Of a stretch of 64,000 bases of DNA, positions 1 through 11,519 are shown piece by piece. Position numbers and translations under genes: made by a program. The DNA is taken from positions 9,357,572 through 9,421,571 of the forward strand of contig OX388325.1 of assembly GCA_947579605.1 (NCBI GenBank), read 5' to 3'. Origin of the DNA: Athripsodes cinereus (Eukaryota; Arthropoda; Insecta; Trichoptera; Leptoceridae). Every line of letters begins with the position of its first letter. The first letter of the stretch is position 1. Under the pieces are notes generated by a model that worked only from the letters and a program-made list of their open reading frames with translations, made no database searches and was not told where the DNA came from.

Positions 1-62
1 ATTGAACACCTTACTTCTACAGGATATTCAAAACTTGAACGAAATATTAATATTTATTTATT

Positions 63-470
63 ACTGGACAACGTGAGACGTGGACCATCAGCAAGAGTGA
101 AAGCGGACGGTTGGCTGCCTTTGAGATGTGGTGCTACAGACGCATGCTTAAGATCCATTGATCGGAACACGTCGAAAACGCAGAAGTATTAACCAGGGTA
201 GGCGAAAAAAGGCAACTTCTTAAGAGAATCGGCCAACAACGAGCTAACTGGATTGGCCACAACATCAGGCACCTAGGAATACTCATCGCCATCGCGGAGG
301 GTAAGACCGAGGGGACAAATGGCAGAGGCCGACCAAGAGACGCGTATATGGACCAACTGAAGAGGGACATGAACTGTGGCTCATGCGTAGAGCTGAAAAG
401 ACTGGCTGAGAACAGAGACGAATGGAGAAGAAAAACCAAACTCGTTGCAGACCAATCCAATGGATTGTAA
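63..470 (+). pseudogene. LINE reverse transcriptase C-terminus, RTE-like, one in-frame stop
   Basis: 136 codons read as the end of a non-LTR retrotransposon polyprotein: FEMWCYRRMLKI, then a stop replacing the usual Trp, then ANWIGHNIRHL, GRGRPRDAYMDQLKRDMNC and NRDEWRR before TAA at 468-470. The copy is truncated at its 5' end. Related tails occur at 22735-22985 and 23974-24102. Confidence 0.75.
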
Positions 471-732
471 CTTATTATACCTATATATATACTGGACAAC
501 ATTAAAATGTCGTTTACGAACTATAGCACCTCAAGGACACTATGCTTATCTATTATACTATGTGAAAACTTGTAAAAAAGTGGCGGAACTTTTCTATTCC
601 TAGAAAATAACGGTTCAGCATAATAATTTTCGAAATTTTTAAATAGTATCATATAAATTTGTATCTTTGTTCATATTTATGTTTGTTTATCCATGTTTCC
701 TTTATAGATTCCCGTGAATATTTAAATAATGT

Positions 733-1012
733 GTGAATAAACTTAATCATTGTAATTTATTAGAATGCTTTATTATTTATTGGTACCTTGCGTATTATTT
801 CGATACTCTCCTATTAATCAATGGAGATGAACACAAACAAGTTTATTATAAAGTAGACAAATATTCAGACATTTACACCGAACACCTGGCTAAGGATATC
901 TTCAATACTCGTATACCCACTTATGTACATACATTTATGAATGCTAATTTTATTACACTCGGTGAATATATTCTGTATAATCAGTTAATAAGTTAATATA
1001 TATCGAACGTCC
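733..1012. other. Unassigned AT-rich sequence
   Basis: An 87-codon open frame starts at 733, but it has no recognisable domain, no splice context and AT-biased composition. I see nothing to support a gene. Confidence 0.3.
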
Positions 1013-1290
1013 AGTTCCGTAACCAAACAAGTCAAAACAAGTCGTGGTTAGATGAAAGAAATCACATATGGCCGGTTTCAATAATCTATCTATCCGCTAC
1101 TGTCGATTGAAATCTATTGTGTTCTATATTTTAATCATAGATTTTAATCGACAGTCACGGATAGAATAGATAGGTTATTGAAACCGGCCATTAATAGTGA
1201 TAATCTTATATTGTATTGCACTTAATTATATATTGTTTTGTCAACAATGTTGTATAATGATGATGTGCAAAAAGAATAAATAAATAAAAT
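1013..1290 (+). repeat. LINE 3' tail interrupted by a palindromic insertion
   Basis: GTCGTGGTTAGATGAAAGAA up to the AATAAATAAA tail matches 12530-12665, which is the same tail without interruption. The extra segment at 1070-1189 is a foldback element, so the tail is older than the insertion. Confidence 0.6.
1070..1189. mobile_element. 120-bp palindromic foldback MITE
   Basis: Arms starting GGCCGGTTTCAATAATCTAT on the left and ending ATAGGTTATTGAAACCGGCC on the right are inverted copies around a short centre (ATTTCAATCG / CGATTAAAAT). It sits inside a LINE tail. The target duplication is not clear, perhaps a TTA-like trinucleotide. Confidence 0.7.
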
Positions 1291-1321
1291 AATTTCGCCA
1301 CTACATATAACATAAAAATAA

Positions 1322-1505
1322 CATGTATTGACAATTCACACAGACCGGGCTAGTCCCAAATTAAGATATGAATCTTGTATTATGGGTACTAACACGACGA
1401 TACACATATATACGATGCACTACACACATATACATGTAACACCTAGACCCCGGACAATTTGAAAAAGGTCATTCTTCATTTTGCTCTGGCCGGAAATCGG
1501 ACTCT
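1322..1505 (-). repeat. SINE-B, tRNA-derived
   Basis: Reverse complement of the element at 27781-27992. It shares the GACCTTTTTCAAATTGTCC body and the degraded tRNA-like head at its 5' end (high coordinate). The box B is mutated. Confidence 0.65.
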
Positions 1506-1549
1506 AGTATTTAAATTTGTATCATATCATCCTAGTTTTTAAATTTTCC

Positions 1550-1645
1550 AATTTTATGTTTTTTTTTTAATTTGGTATTATTTTGTTAACACTGTTATAT
1601 AATGATGATGTGCATAAAGTATAAATAAATAAATAAAATAAAAAT
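1550..1645 (+). repeat. LINE 3' tail
   Basis: GTTATATAATGATGATGTGC followed by an ATAAATAAATAAA tail matches the ends at 1240-1290 and 12630-12665. Confidence 0.5.
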
Positions 1646-1765
1646 TACGATTTTTTTATTATTGGTAATTGCTACAAATAATCAACGCGACTCTTCTAAT
1701 TTCACAAACAAATAACTTTAAAAAATACACGGTTTCCTTTATTTAACATGACATAACAAGCACAG

Positions 1766-1965
1766 CAGGGCTACTCTTGACAAAATCTAAACACGATCTT
1801 AATCTTAATCATACGACGCACGAAGTGACTATTGGCCAAAAATACGCGCATACCAATCGCGCGCTAGCGGTAGCGCGTTGTTTTTGACCATAGTCCCTTC
1901 GTGCGTCGTATGATCAAGATCAAGACTAGATTAAGATCGTATTAAGATTGTCAAGAGTAGCCCTG
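1766..1965. mobile_element. Palindromic MITE with CAG target duplication (copy 1)
   Basis: A 200-bp foldback: CAGGGCTACTCTTGACA at the left and its inverse at the right, with arms of about 85 bp. CAG stands directly on both sides (1763-1765 and 1966-1968). CWG 3-bp duplications fit the PIF/Harbinger superfamily. Other copies are at 5529-5741, 31066-31258 and 51554-51734. Confidence 0.75.
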
Positions 1966-2019
1966 CAGATTTACACATATCGGGCTTGGCCCAAATTAAA
2001 ATATATTGTATATTTAGTT

Positions 2020-2260
2020 GTGGTAAAATAGTGAACCTATTTTTTTTTCAATTCGACGAATAAATATTTCGAATCGTTTAACTATTGAACGTAACAAAGA
2101 CAACGTATGTCTATAACAGCGAGATTATTATATTGCACATTGCACTTTCTGTTATGTTTTTAATGCATGATGTAAATAATTATGTCAAAATTACAAAAAT
2201 GACGATTTCTCGAATATAAAACATTTCTACTTGTTGGGTAATGGAACTGAGCACTCGATA
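2020..2260 (+). repeat. Unclassified repeat, inverted relative to 56135-56330
   Basis: Segments such as TCAAAATTACAAAAATGACG and the TTCTGTTATGTTTTTAA-like block recur as reverse complement near 56180-56230. Borders are vague and there is no coding capacity. Confidence 0.45.
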
Positions 2261-2537
2261 TACTTCATATTATCAATACCCGAGTTCGAACAGGAAATAA
2301 CATTGAATTTTATCGAATATTGGAAATAATAAATATATGGCTTTTGAGATTTCATCATTTTCGCATTAATAATATTATTCAATTCATGTGTCTATGTATA
2401 TTCGAATAGGAGAACTATTAAAATAATGAACGATTTTGTCTTATTTTTTAGGTAAATTTTCTGTATCGATTGATTAAACCAGTTATATTAAAATGCATCG
2501 TCCAATAAAATAAAGTAAATAACAGCTACCATACCTA

Positions 2538-2620
2538 CTTACAAAATAAGGAATAACTAATACCTATATTATTACATTTATAAATAAGGAATAACTAATA
2601 CCTATATTATTACATTTATA
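2538..2620. repeat. Two-copy 41-bp direct repeat
   Basis: AATAAGGAATAACTAATACC and the following bases are repeated head to tail once with no changes, so this is a recent duplication. Confidence 0.8.
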
Positions 2621-2720
2621 ACAAGCTGCCTCTGTGTCTGCGAGAGGAGGTGAATGGAGAGAGTTTTAAAAGAGGACTGAAGACACACCATTTTGCTGGA
2701 AGTTTCGGGTGATGGATACG
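2620..2720 (+). pseudogene. LINE ORF2 C-terminus fragment
   Basis: Reads NKLPLCLREEVNGESFKRGL-like and stops at TGA. This is the usual ending of jockey/CR1-type polyproteins (LP..LR....SFKR.LK). The 3' UTR follows. Confidence 0.5.
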
Positions 2721-2773
2721 ATAAACGGCGCCCTTGAGGTCATGTTATGAGTAAACGGCGCTTTACAAATTGT

Positions 2774-2775
<2 letters not shown>

Positions 2776-2815
<40 letters not shown>
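2776..2815. repeat. (TA)n microsatellite
   Basis: Uninterrupted run of about 20 AT dinucleotides inside a LINE 3' region. Confidence 0.9.
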
Positions 2816-2817
<2 letters not shown>

Positions 2818-3018
2818 CTCACAATGAGCAGTCCTGCCCATCCCCTACCCCTCTATCCTATTTTTCCCTATTCAACATTTGTGCCATGTCACGTATCGAT
2901 ACTGAATTTTTTACTGTTGTAGGTGTATTAAAGATTATTTTTATTATGTATATATTTATTGTTATATTTAAATGTATGTATGTACATATCTTAAATGATT
3001 TTACTTTATTTTATTAAC

Positions 3019-3258
3019 ATCCCGTGGAGCACCCGGTAAAGAATAGATCTCCCACTCTTTAAGGTAAGTTTTCGAATGTCCTGTAAAAAGCAGGCAAGAC
3101 ATTTTACATCTTTAATTCAGCGATGAGGTTTACCACCCATCCTGAATGTATAGATTTTATATTGTCACGGAGAGGACAGCTTGTATGTTTATTATATGCA
3201 GCTGGTCTGCTGGCTACCCCACTTGTGGGATATGCCGTGATGGTATAATAATAATAAT
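3019..3258 (+). repeat. Repeat D copy (about 240 bp, unclassified, SINE-like)
   Basis: Begins ATCCCGTGGAGCACCCGGTA and ends CTACCCCACTTGTGGGATAT + GCCGTGATGG, then a TAATAATAAT tail. About 18 full or partial copies lie in this window, in both orientations. Its 3' end resembles the end of the local TAGA-tailed LINE. Confidence 0.75.
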
Positions 3259-3394
3259 TTGTTAATTATTAACATTTCGTTTTTGCTTGATGGATTCGTT
3301 GGAAGATAAACTCGCCCATTGTACAAAATAATCTGTTCCAATATTAGGTTTTATTTTATTGCATAATTTATTCTTTCTTTCGGCCGTTCAGCAT

Positions 3395-3533
3395 GGCGCT
3401 GGTAGCTTAATTGAACAAAGCACTACACGCAACAAGAATGGGGTGCGGGTTCAAGTCCCGTCCGGGGCACTAACAAATGAGGTGACTTTGTTTTTTCTAA
3501 GCCTTGTATGGTAGTTTCATGTGTTAAATTTAC
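3395..3533 (+). repeat. SINE-A, tRNA-derived
   Basis: The head is tRNA-like: box A-like GGTAGCTTAATTGAAC and box B GGTTCAAGTCC at 3448-3458. The body is GCCTTGTATGGTAGTTTCAT. A second copy, inverted, is at 34751-34900. It is not a tRNA gene: the acceptor stem does not close and the body follows directly. Confidence 0.65.
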
Positions 3534-3539
3534 ATAATA

Positions 3540-4793
3540 TACATATAACCTCGTACAATGGTAGTAAAAATAACTATAGTTTAATGCAATTGAAATATTT
3601 TTGACTATATTACGAAAGTAAAGTAGATATAGTACAATATAGAATTGACGTGACGATAAACCTGATATCAAAAAAAAAAAATATCCTGATTCGTGCAACA
3701 AATCTTTTTCAATTAATGGAGATATTGAAAAAAATTCTTATTTCGCCTTTTATGTTAATTTCAATATAAATAATAATACATGTAAAGCCATATATTTTAA
3801 ATTCGATACAGATGTCAAATATTCATTTATATATTATTGTAGATTATTAAACATTTCAACAGAAATAGTTTACAAAACATAAAATATAAATAATCCTATT
3901 TGAAATTGTACACAAAACAGTCGTATCTGCCTAGACCTAAATTGTTCAGGAGAGCGTTTTTTGTGTTTTGCCGTGCATATTTTCGTCTCTCCTAATTATA
4001 TGATGCAGTGTTAATAAAATCTATGTATCACATTATTTTATTTGCACCTATTCTTATATATCTCAGAATCATTTTTGTGATGAATTTTTGAGGTATTAGT
4101 AGATACAACACATTTTATTTAGAATAAAAGCTATTCCAGGATAACGGTAACAGTTAGAGGTGTGATCTTCAGTGAGAACATGCAGGGCACATATAAATAC
4201 ACATTGGTGATCATAACTCGATTTCGCCAAAATGTCAGATATGACAGTTAGTCAGAAGAGGGACGATAATTTCACAATTTGCTATATTTCATTAAACCCA
4301 TAAGGTTATAAAAAAAGTTAGAAAAAAGCAATAATTCAAAACATTTAATAAATATTGACATAAGCCTACACAGTGTTTTACATTATTTTTTCATTTTCTT
4401 CTTCTTTGCCGTGTTGTAGATCTGTTAGCTCTGAAGTTGTTGCCTCTTGTGAAGCTGAAGACCAGCTGTATTTTCATCTTTTAGGTGGTCTTCCTCGGGG
4501 CCGTGAGCCGACTGATGTTTCCTTTGCAGTTATATGTACGATTGTTTTCAGCCATCCGATCTAAATGGTCTCTCCAGAATCATCTCCTTTTGCTTCATCT
4601 TACGATATCTTCCTTGTTGCATATGTTTCTAATCTCAGTAGGTATTTCTTATTCTGTGTCTGAGAATTTTGCCCCAATAGCACAAAATGTTTTCATTTTT
4701 ATTACATTTATTTAAAAAAAATAAAAACAACAAAAAAACACATCAAACATGCAATGAGTAGATAAAAACTATGCAATTGGCACCCGCAGCATC
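3540..4793. other. No recognisable gene
   Basis: AT-rich sequence with short open frames only (for example 4373-4564 and 4485-4715). They show no domain, splice context or repeat match inside the window. Confidence 0.4.
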
Positions 4794-5090
4794 TAGGGAA
4801 TGCAATCTCGACTCGGGATTGACGAATCGAGATCTCGTCTCAAAATTTGAATTCGAGATTGAGTCATTCGAGATCTCGTCAAATAATTCGACGAGATTTC
4901 GCGAGATCTCGATTAAATCGAGATTAGACTATTTTTTAAAAATACCTTATTATTTGTTTAAAAAAATGTTAAATTGCATAAAAAACTACATACATATGTG
5001 ACTGTTATAGTTTTTGTAAATAAAACAATAATAATTCAGCAGAAATTTTAAAAATCAACTTTTATTAAAGAAAAGGTAAGTGCTGAGTCT

Positions 5091-5223
5091 CCATTACACT
5101 CTCCAAATTTTAGTGCACTAAATATCTTAGCATGCTGAGTTTGTAAATGCAGATATGCGTTTACACTATACAAACTCAGCAAGCTACAACATTTAGTGCA
5201 CTGAAATTTGGGGAATGTAATGG
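5091..5223. mobile_element. Foldback nested in the hAT-like element
   Basis: CCATTACACTCTCCAAATTT at the left and AAATTTGGGGAATGTAATGG at the right are inverted, with inner arms TAGTGCACTAAA and AACTCAGCA-type repeats. It has no coding capacity. Confidence 0.65.
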
Positions 5224-5451
5224 GCACATTAGAAGAGATATCTATACGTATATAACTCTGTTGTACGTATCAATCATGTTCACAAGACTTGACCAGCGAG
5301 TTTTACAGTCTAGTGTCAGTTGGAGGGGTTTTCCTATTTCTTCCTAGATATAAGGCTGTAGGACATCATTCTTTGTCGGCGAGTTCTTAAAAAGCTTGAC
5401 GAGTTTTCTAAGTTTCGATATAATCAATCGATATTCAAAAGCCAAATCTAC

Positions 5452-5790
5452 TTACCTTAATGGAAATGAAAAACGAAATCCATAGTCATCGTTGTCATCC
5501 TCTTCATCACTTCCATCATCTCCATCTGTAGGGTTACTCTTGACAAAATCTTGACACGATCTTAATCTAGTCTTGATCTTGATCATACGACGCACGAAGT
5601 GACTATTGGCCAAAAATACGCGCATACCGATCACGCGGTAGCGGTAGCGCGGTGTTTTTGACAATAGTCCCTTCGTGCGTCGTATGATCAAGATCAAGAC
5701 TAGATTAAGATCGTATTTAGATTGTGTCAAGAGTAGCCCTGCTGATTCTATATTAAGCTGTCCATCTTTTTCTACCGACCTTAACAAATC
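5452..5790 (-). pseudogene. Acidic hAT transposase remnant split by a MITE
   Basis: On the - strand RSVEKDGQLNIES runs up to the MITE (5741-5529). The frame resumes as DGDDGSDEEDDNDDYGF beyond it once one CTG/CAG is counted. Joining across the target duplication restores one frame. Acidic stretches are common between the BED finger and catalytic core of hAT transposases. Only this small piece remains. Confidence 0.5.
5529..5741. mobile_element. Palindromic MITE, CTG target duplication (copy 2)
   Basis: 213-bp foldback with GGGTTACTCTTGACA ends and perfect CTG on both sides (5526-5528 and 5742-5744). It is inserted in the hAT-like element. The inner arms ATCATACGACGCACGAAGTG match copy 1. Confidence 0.8.
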
Positions 5791-6119
5791 TTCTTCCTCA
5801 AGCTTAGCACTCGATTCAATTTACTTGTAATTACGTCCATATACACATGGCTTGAATTGTTCTCAGACATAATTATTTCACTCGGTCAACTATCCAATGT
5901 TTAAATACTAATTAGTGAAGTAAGCTATCAAATTTGGAGAAAGCTAATAAAACAACGTTTTAATAAAAAGTACATTTTTCATGCTCAATCTCGATCTCGA
6001 TTGATTTGGTCGAGATCTCGAACGATATTTTAAAAACGAGATTACCTAGCTTCGAGATTAAATCTCGAAAAATTACTCGAGATCTCGCGAGATCGAGATT
6101 GCATTCCCTAGCAGCATCC

Positions 6120-6780
6120 TCACTACGCAAATGCTTGTATCGAGGCAAGCTGCCACAAATGCCTATGATGTTGTATGATTGAGTAAATTATTTATTTATA
6201 ATGAGAAACATATTAAATATTATGGTGAACATCTCTAATTCTTAGCAGTGCAAATCCGGTTTTCAATATCTGAGATGATGTGTGTTATTTAAATCAATGC
6301 TTATTTGTATTTTTTGTAGATTTAAATATAAAAATGTATAAATTAAATAGGCATATTGAATTCGGTACAAATGTCAAATAATATGTCGATAAAATTATAT
6401 TACTTTCGCAATACACAAAATTTATAATATCCTTAAACTATATTTAATGTACTTGTTATTTGAAATATATTAGGTTATTACTTGATCTCTTTGTGTATTC
6501 TCTGTGTCAAAAAAATACTTTTTTCCTCTTTGGGCACATTGAATTTCTTTCATATCACAACGATAAGTTTAAAAATCTTAAAAACATTAAAATTAATATT
6601 TTTTCCTCAATTTTAACAGTGCATTATCTCAGGCTTAAAATACTAGCGTGGTTTTATCCAACTTCGTTCAAGAAATAAACATCAATTTGATAATATTATA
6701 TTAAACTCCTGTAGATAATAAAAATAGTTAGGCACTTCCCTATGAAACGGCATTAATGAAGAGTAATTTACTTGAAACTC
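6120..6780. other. No recognisable gene
   Basis: AT-rich. The 72-codon open frame at 6460-6678 has no domain and no splice context. Confidence 0.35.
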
Positions 6781-6789
6781 TCTAATTTA

Positions 6790-7262
6790 CTTGAAAAAAA
6801 AAGAAGAGAAAATTCTCCAAAGAAATTTCTCGACAACGAGAAATTCCTCCGAGAATTTCTCCTCTGATGGAAGAGAAATTTCTCTCCATAATTTTTCTTA
6901 GTGCTATTATGACCTTTTGCCTAGTACACTTCGCAGCCAACCTGATTGATCCAAAAATTTGTGGGGCTGATTAAGGCCCAAATCAGAGGTTATTAACACT
7001 TTTTTCCATGTACGTACCTACATTTTTTTTTAACTTAAATATGGGCATGTGGGGTGTCAAACATCAAGATTTTTTATAATAATTATTTGTTTCCATAATT
7101 TATTGTAGCCATATTGGTGATAAATTGTCTTAACATTTGTACATTGTTATCGTTTGATTGAATAAAGTATTTATTATTATTATACTGTTAAATAAAAAAT
7201 AAAAAAATTCTCCGAAAATTCTCTACTTCGAGAAATTTGTCGGTGAATTTCTCGAAAAATTA
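6790..7262 (-). mobile_element. MITE related to 11747-12288, ends eroded
   Basis: It shares AAATTTCTCTTCCATCAGAG, the GGGCCTTAATCAGCCCCAC core and the CTCCGAAAATTCTC end with 11747-12288, in opposite orientation. The terminal TAGTGATG has been lost. Confidence 0.7.
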
Positions 7263-8524
7263 ACACTACTTGAAACTGGCAACATCATGATGCAATAATT
7301 TTTGACAGCATGTCATGATAACACAATGAATTGAAAATTAGAAAAATGTTTTGACAAGACGTACAGAGCAATGTTATCTATTCCCATAAAAATTTGATAA
7401 CACGGTGTCATATGAATTGTTGTATTTCTGTCAATTTTATATTGCACAAGATTCATATAAGTTTTTTATCATCTGTAGACCCTGTAATCTAGCAGAGACT
7501 ATGGTTCTGGCTTCTGGCTGCTTCATGTTTTACTGAGAATATACAATGATAGCCAAAAAGAGCACTGTTCTCCCATTCACAAAGGCTTCAACGGCCTGGA
7601 CGGACCCTTTTCACAGAACACATTTTTTTATGACAACGACATTAGTTAGGAATTATTTTTATTTATTGTCTTAAGACAATATTGTCTTAAGACAATTGTT
7701 TAAACAATGACTCTACTCTTCTTCACAGTCTTCACCTTTGCGGTGAATGATTTCGTGGGAGAGTTGTCTTAATTGGAGCCAAGACGCTATGAATGGAGAA
7801 GGATGGTTTATGCACTGTGTTCCTGGGAGGAGCTTTATAGGGTGGTTGATTGATTTGAATCTCTTAGATAAAAAGCTTAGATTTTCAAAAAATTATCAGT
7901 AAAATTAAAACACTGTGTTATTCTATTACAAGGATTGTTTATTAAATTTGTAATAACGTTTTAAACTACAATGCAGTCATCATCAGTAACAACACAATAT
8001 TAAATTTTCTCCTGTCTTGCTAAGTTACTGGATTCCTTAGTCCTAAGTAGCTAGGTACATGAATATAAATATGAACGAACTTCTTTTATTAGTATCCCAA
8101 ATGGTAAAGTATATAAATAAATAAATAAGTAATAATGAGCCTGGTGAGACGTAAGCAACATTGCAATATTAAATTATAATTGAATTGAATATTTAATCCA
8201 ATTATATTAATTATAATAACTTGCTCAAAGTTTTTCAGGAAACTTTTGGTAAATTTAAAATAATTATATTATTATCAGTCAAATACGTCAGGTGATAAAT
8301 ACGAAATGTCAGGTGAGGCAAGTTTATTAAATTTGAACGAGGAAAAGGCAAGGAAATTCTTGAAATCGGAAGTTAGCCGCCAGATATTCCTTTTATTTAT
8401 TTTGACAATACACGGCTATAATTAAATTTTAATAAAATATGGTAGGTATATATAAATAAATCTTACATGCATAATTGCACATAATAAACAAAAAAAAACT
8501 GTATCCATCCCTAATTAAAAAGTA

Positions 8525-8662
8525 ATAATAATAATATTATAATAAAAACCTTTATTGCACAAAAAATCAACAAAATAAAATAAACAATTTAAACTAGACA
8601 AATAAATTTTGTGCAATGGGCGAGTTTATCGCAGAAGCGCGATATCTTCCAACTAACCGTAC
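8525..8662 (-). repeat. LINE 3' tail (target of a later insertion)
   Basis: On the - strand GTTAGTTGGAAGATATCGCG, TTCTGCGATAAACTCGCCC and TTGTGCAATAAAGG match 36270-36415, 3285-3330 and 17220-17345. It is split by the RTE-like insertion and continues after 9388. Confidence 0.65.
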
Positions 8663-9387
8663 ATCATTATCATCATGAGCTCGACAGCCCTGGGTGGGCC
8701 TTGGCTGAATCCAGTAGTCTCTTCCAATCTCGTCTATCCTTTGCTTTTGTCTTCCAGTTAGTTATTTGCAGTGTGGATGCATCGGCGCTGACAGAGTCCA
8801 TCCATCGCAGTTTGGGTCTTCCTGGTCTTCTTCGTCCTTGTGGTGTGAGGAGTGTGAGGCGTTTTACAGGGCTATCGTCGACCATTCTGATTATGTGACC
8901 AGCCCACCTTAAGCGCCCCACCTTGATGGAGCTGATCACATCGGGCTCTCCATACATGTCATAAAGCTCTTTGTTGTATCGACGACGCCAACCATTATGA
9001 TCTCTCACAGGACCGTAGATTGTTCTGAGGATCCTTCTCTCAAATGCTGCAATGGATCTCTCTAGAGCTTTTGTTAGTACCCAGGTTTCAGAAGCATATA
9101 TCAGGACTGGCTTTATCAGGGTTTTGTACAGTACAATTTTGGTATTTCTTTTGACTGGCTTTGACCTTAATTGTCTTTGGAGACCGTAGTAACAACGATT
9201 TGCAGCCATTATCCTCCTCCTAATTTCATCTTGTATGTCGTTGTTACTAGCAATTGTGGAGCCCAGGTAAGTAAACTCTTTGTTCACCTCAAAATTATAG
9301 CCACCAGCCGTGAAGATTCGTAGAATCGGACCATTTGCGTTAGATGCTACCATCAGCTTTGTTTTATCTTCATTGATGGTGAGTCCC
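8663..9387 (-). mobile_element. 5'-truncated RTE-like LINE with 12-bp target duplication
   Basis: The insert is flanked by identical AACTAACCGTAC (8651-8662 and 9388-9399) and ends in a (GAT)n-type tail, the mark of target-primed reverse transcription. It encodes 238 uninterrupted residues of an ORF2 C-terminus: LTINEDKTKLM, TYLGSTIASNNDIQDEIRRRI, YASETWVLTKALE, RLRWAGHIIRM and GRRRPGRPKLRW. The open frame and perfect duplication suggest a fairly recent insertion. Confidence 0.85.
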
Positions 9388-9424
9388 AACTAACCGTACG
9401 TACAACAAAAATATAATACTTCGT

Positions 9425-9645
9425 TACCATCACGACATATTCTAAAAGTGGGGTAGCCAGCAGACTAATAGACATGCAAATTATCATCTCCGTTCCAATA
9501 AAAATAAGTCATTCAGGATGCCTAATCGTTGAAATGCGGATATGTTAATTGTTTTATACGCGAGGTTTTATGAACATCTGTTTTTTACAGGACACTGAAA
9601 AACTCACATAAAAGAGTGGGGGGGGGGGACCTATTCTTTATCTTA
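9425..9645 (-). repeat. Repeat D copy, reverse
   Basis: ACCATCACGACATATTCTAA through GACACTGAAAAACTCA and a G-run to CCTATTCTTTATC match the D consensus in reverse. Confidence 0.65.
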
Positions 9646-9697
9646 CACAAACACGTAGGAAGGTATAATAATAACAGGAAAACAAATAAATGCTATA

Positions 9698-9910
9698 ATA
9701 TCTATTCCTTCACGCCATATCCAAAATGAAGTAGGCAGAAAGAACGGAGCACGATGTTGTTTTATCCTTATATACTTCTGTCGCTTCTTCCATATTTATT
9801 ATGTACAAACAATTTCTCATATATGCATTCCAAGCTCTATAGCCCAACATTTTAATCCACGTGGTAAGCCAACTAGTTCTCGGACGTCTGCGCTTTCTAA
9901 CACTTTTTTC
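9698..9910 (-). pseudogene. TAGA-tailed LINE C-terminus (copy L1, decayed)
   Basis: The - strand matches 32044-32510: the tail TGAAGGAATAGATA, then the region for AYPTWDTA and the RPRT.WL block. Many changes and stops. Confidence 0.55.
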
Positions 9911-10079
9911 TTTTGTCGCGCGACACTTATAAATCTTTCAAACCAATAAATATAATCAGAATTCAAAATCTTTTCTACAAATCTATTCAACATATTGCTT
10001 TAGACAATTTTCACAACTCCAACATTCGTAGATAAAAAAAATTGCAGTGTCACAATCTATTACAGCATTAGTTTACTTC

Positions 10080-10775
10080 ACTTACTTGAAAAGCTTCTTC
10101 TGTCTGCTGCTGTCCATAAAGCCTCTCTCATATTTTCTTTAGGCAATTCTATCGAAAGATATTTATGGGAGGATTAATACCGCATCGGGTGTATGTAAGC
10201 TCCAAGTTCATAATGTCAAACTGTTTTGATTCTCTTTGCAAGGATTTCAAGAAACGTATTATGTAAATGACGATATTAAGTTAAAATATTTTAAGTGTGT
10301 TGTTATAAAAATAAAAAATTATGACCTTTTTTAAAGGATATTTTTTAATAATATGCATTCGACTGAGTTGTGCATATATTAACTTCTGTCGAAATCGGGA
10401 CTCTTGTCCATTAATTAACCTATAACTTTCAAGTTAATGTTTGTTTTTATACTTTAAGTGAATGTTTGTTTAAACGAGCATTCCTTCAACTTTTTCTGAG
10501 GAAGCGGCTAACCAAAGAGCATCATGAACGGTAAAGAAAATAAATTTAAAGAAATCAGTTCGGAGGATCATTTCTTAATATTTTACTTTCCAATTAATTA
10601 ATACTGTTTCATTTTCACTTTAAATTTTTATTGCCTCGAACGTTTTCGTCTACACAGACATTCTCACGAGGACTACAAAAATTGGTTGGTTGTCAGAAAT
10701 TGCCTGCAGGCAATAAACCCGCCATTTGTACTATTTAAAAAATGTACAATAAAGATTATTTAATTTTATTTATTT
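10080..10775. other. No recognisable gene
   Basis: AT-rich. It ends in a short LINE tail with AATAAAGATTATT near 10750. No open frame of note. Confidence 0.35.
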
Positions 10776-10779
10776 ATTT

Positions 10780-11061
10780 ATCCCGTGGAGCACCCGGTAT
10801 ATCCCGTGGAGCACCCGGTATATCCCGTGGAGCACCCGGTAAAGAATTGGTCTCCCACTCTTCTGCGTAAGTTTTCGAGTGTCCTGTAAAAGGCAGGTGT
10901 TCGAAAAATTGAGACATTTTACATCTTAAATTCAGCGATGAGGTTTGCCACCCATCCTGAATGTCTTGATCTTATATTGGCACGCAGAGGACGGTTTGCA
11001 TGTTTCTTACATGCAGCTGATCTGCTGGCTACCCCACTTGTGGGATGTGCCGTGATGGAAT
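10780..11061 (+). repeat. Repeat D copy with triplicated 5' head
   Basis: The 20-bp head TATCCCGTGGAGCACCCGG is repeated three times in tandem (10780-10840) before a full D body and a TAATAATAAT tail. Other copies show one head. Confidence 0.8.
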
Positions 11062-11519
11062 AATAATAATAATAATAAATATTTATTTATAATATTTTTT
11101 TAGTGAAACAGTGTTTTTTTGTAATTAATTAATTTAAAAATTAATGATGAATTTTCGCAGTGTAAACACCAATACATTAAAATTATTTATTTTTTATTTA
11201 TTTATTTTATCTTTCATTGTTCATTGGTTACAATATTTCAAATCAATTCAAAGTATCATAAAAATATCAGTTATTCAATTCAATGTACAGATGGAAAGTT
11301 TATTACTATAATGCGATGTCTATCTATCTATCTAATGTAAATTTAAAAAGCTGCTTATCTTCTCAAAGTAATAAAAAATAGAATTTGTCCTGTCCTCATG
11401 ATAATATGGGGACCTTTAAGAGTTGACTTAATAGTCACATAAAAGTAGTTTTATAACCATTATAGATGAAGAATGTTATATTTTATGTTATGTTATAAAA
11501 TGTAGATAGTAAGGTTAGA

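Larger units (their letters stand above)
4794..6110. mobile_element. 1.3-kb non-autonomous hAT-like element with perfect 8-bp target duplication
   Basis: The ends TAGGGAATGCAATCTCGA and the inverse TCGAGATTGCATTCCCTA are flanked by identical GCAGCATC (4786-4793 and 6111-6118). Subterminal regions on both sides are full of CGAGATCTCG-type palindromes, as expected of transposase-binding repeats. The middle carries a transposase remnant and two nested foldback elements. Confidence 0.85.

Noticed and set aside
134..502. 122-codon open frame on the - strand
   Set aside because: Antisense shadow of the LINE C-terminus on the + strand.
2776..2815. Origin or promoter-like AT-rich element
   Set aside because: A plain (TA)n microsatellite within a LINE 3' region.
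3395..3470. Possible tRNA gene
   Set aside because: Box B is good, but the acceptor and D stems do not close and the sequence runs into a repeat body with a second copy at 34751-34900, so it is a SINE head.
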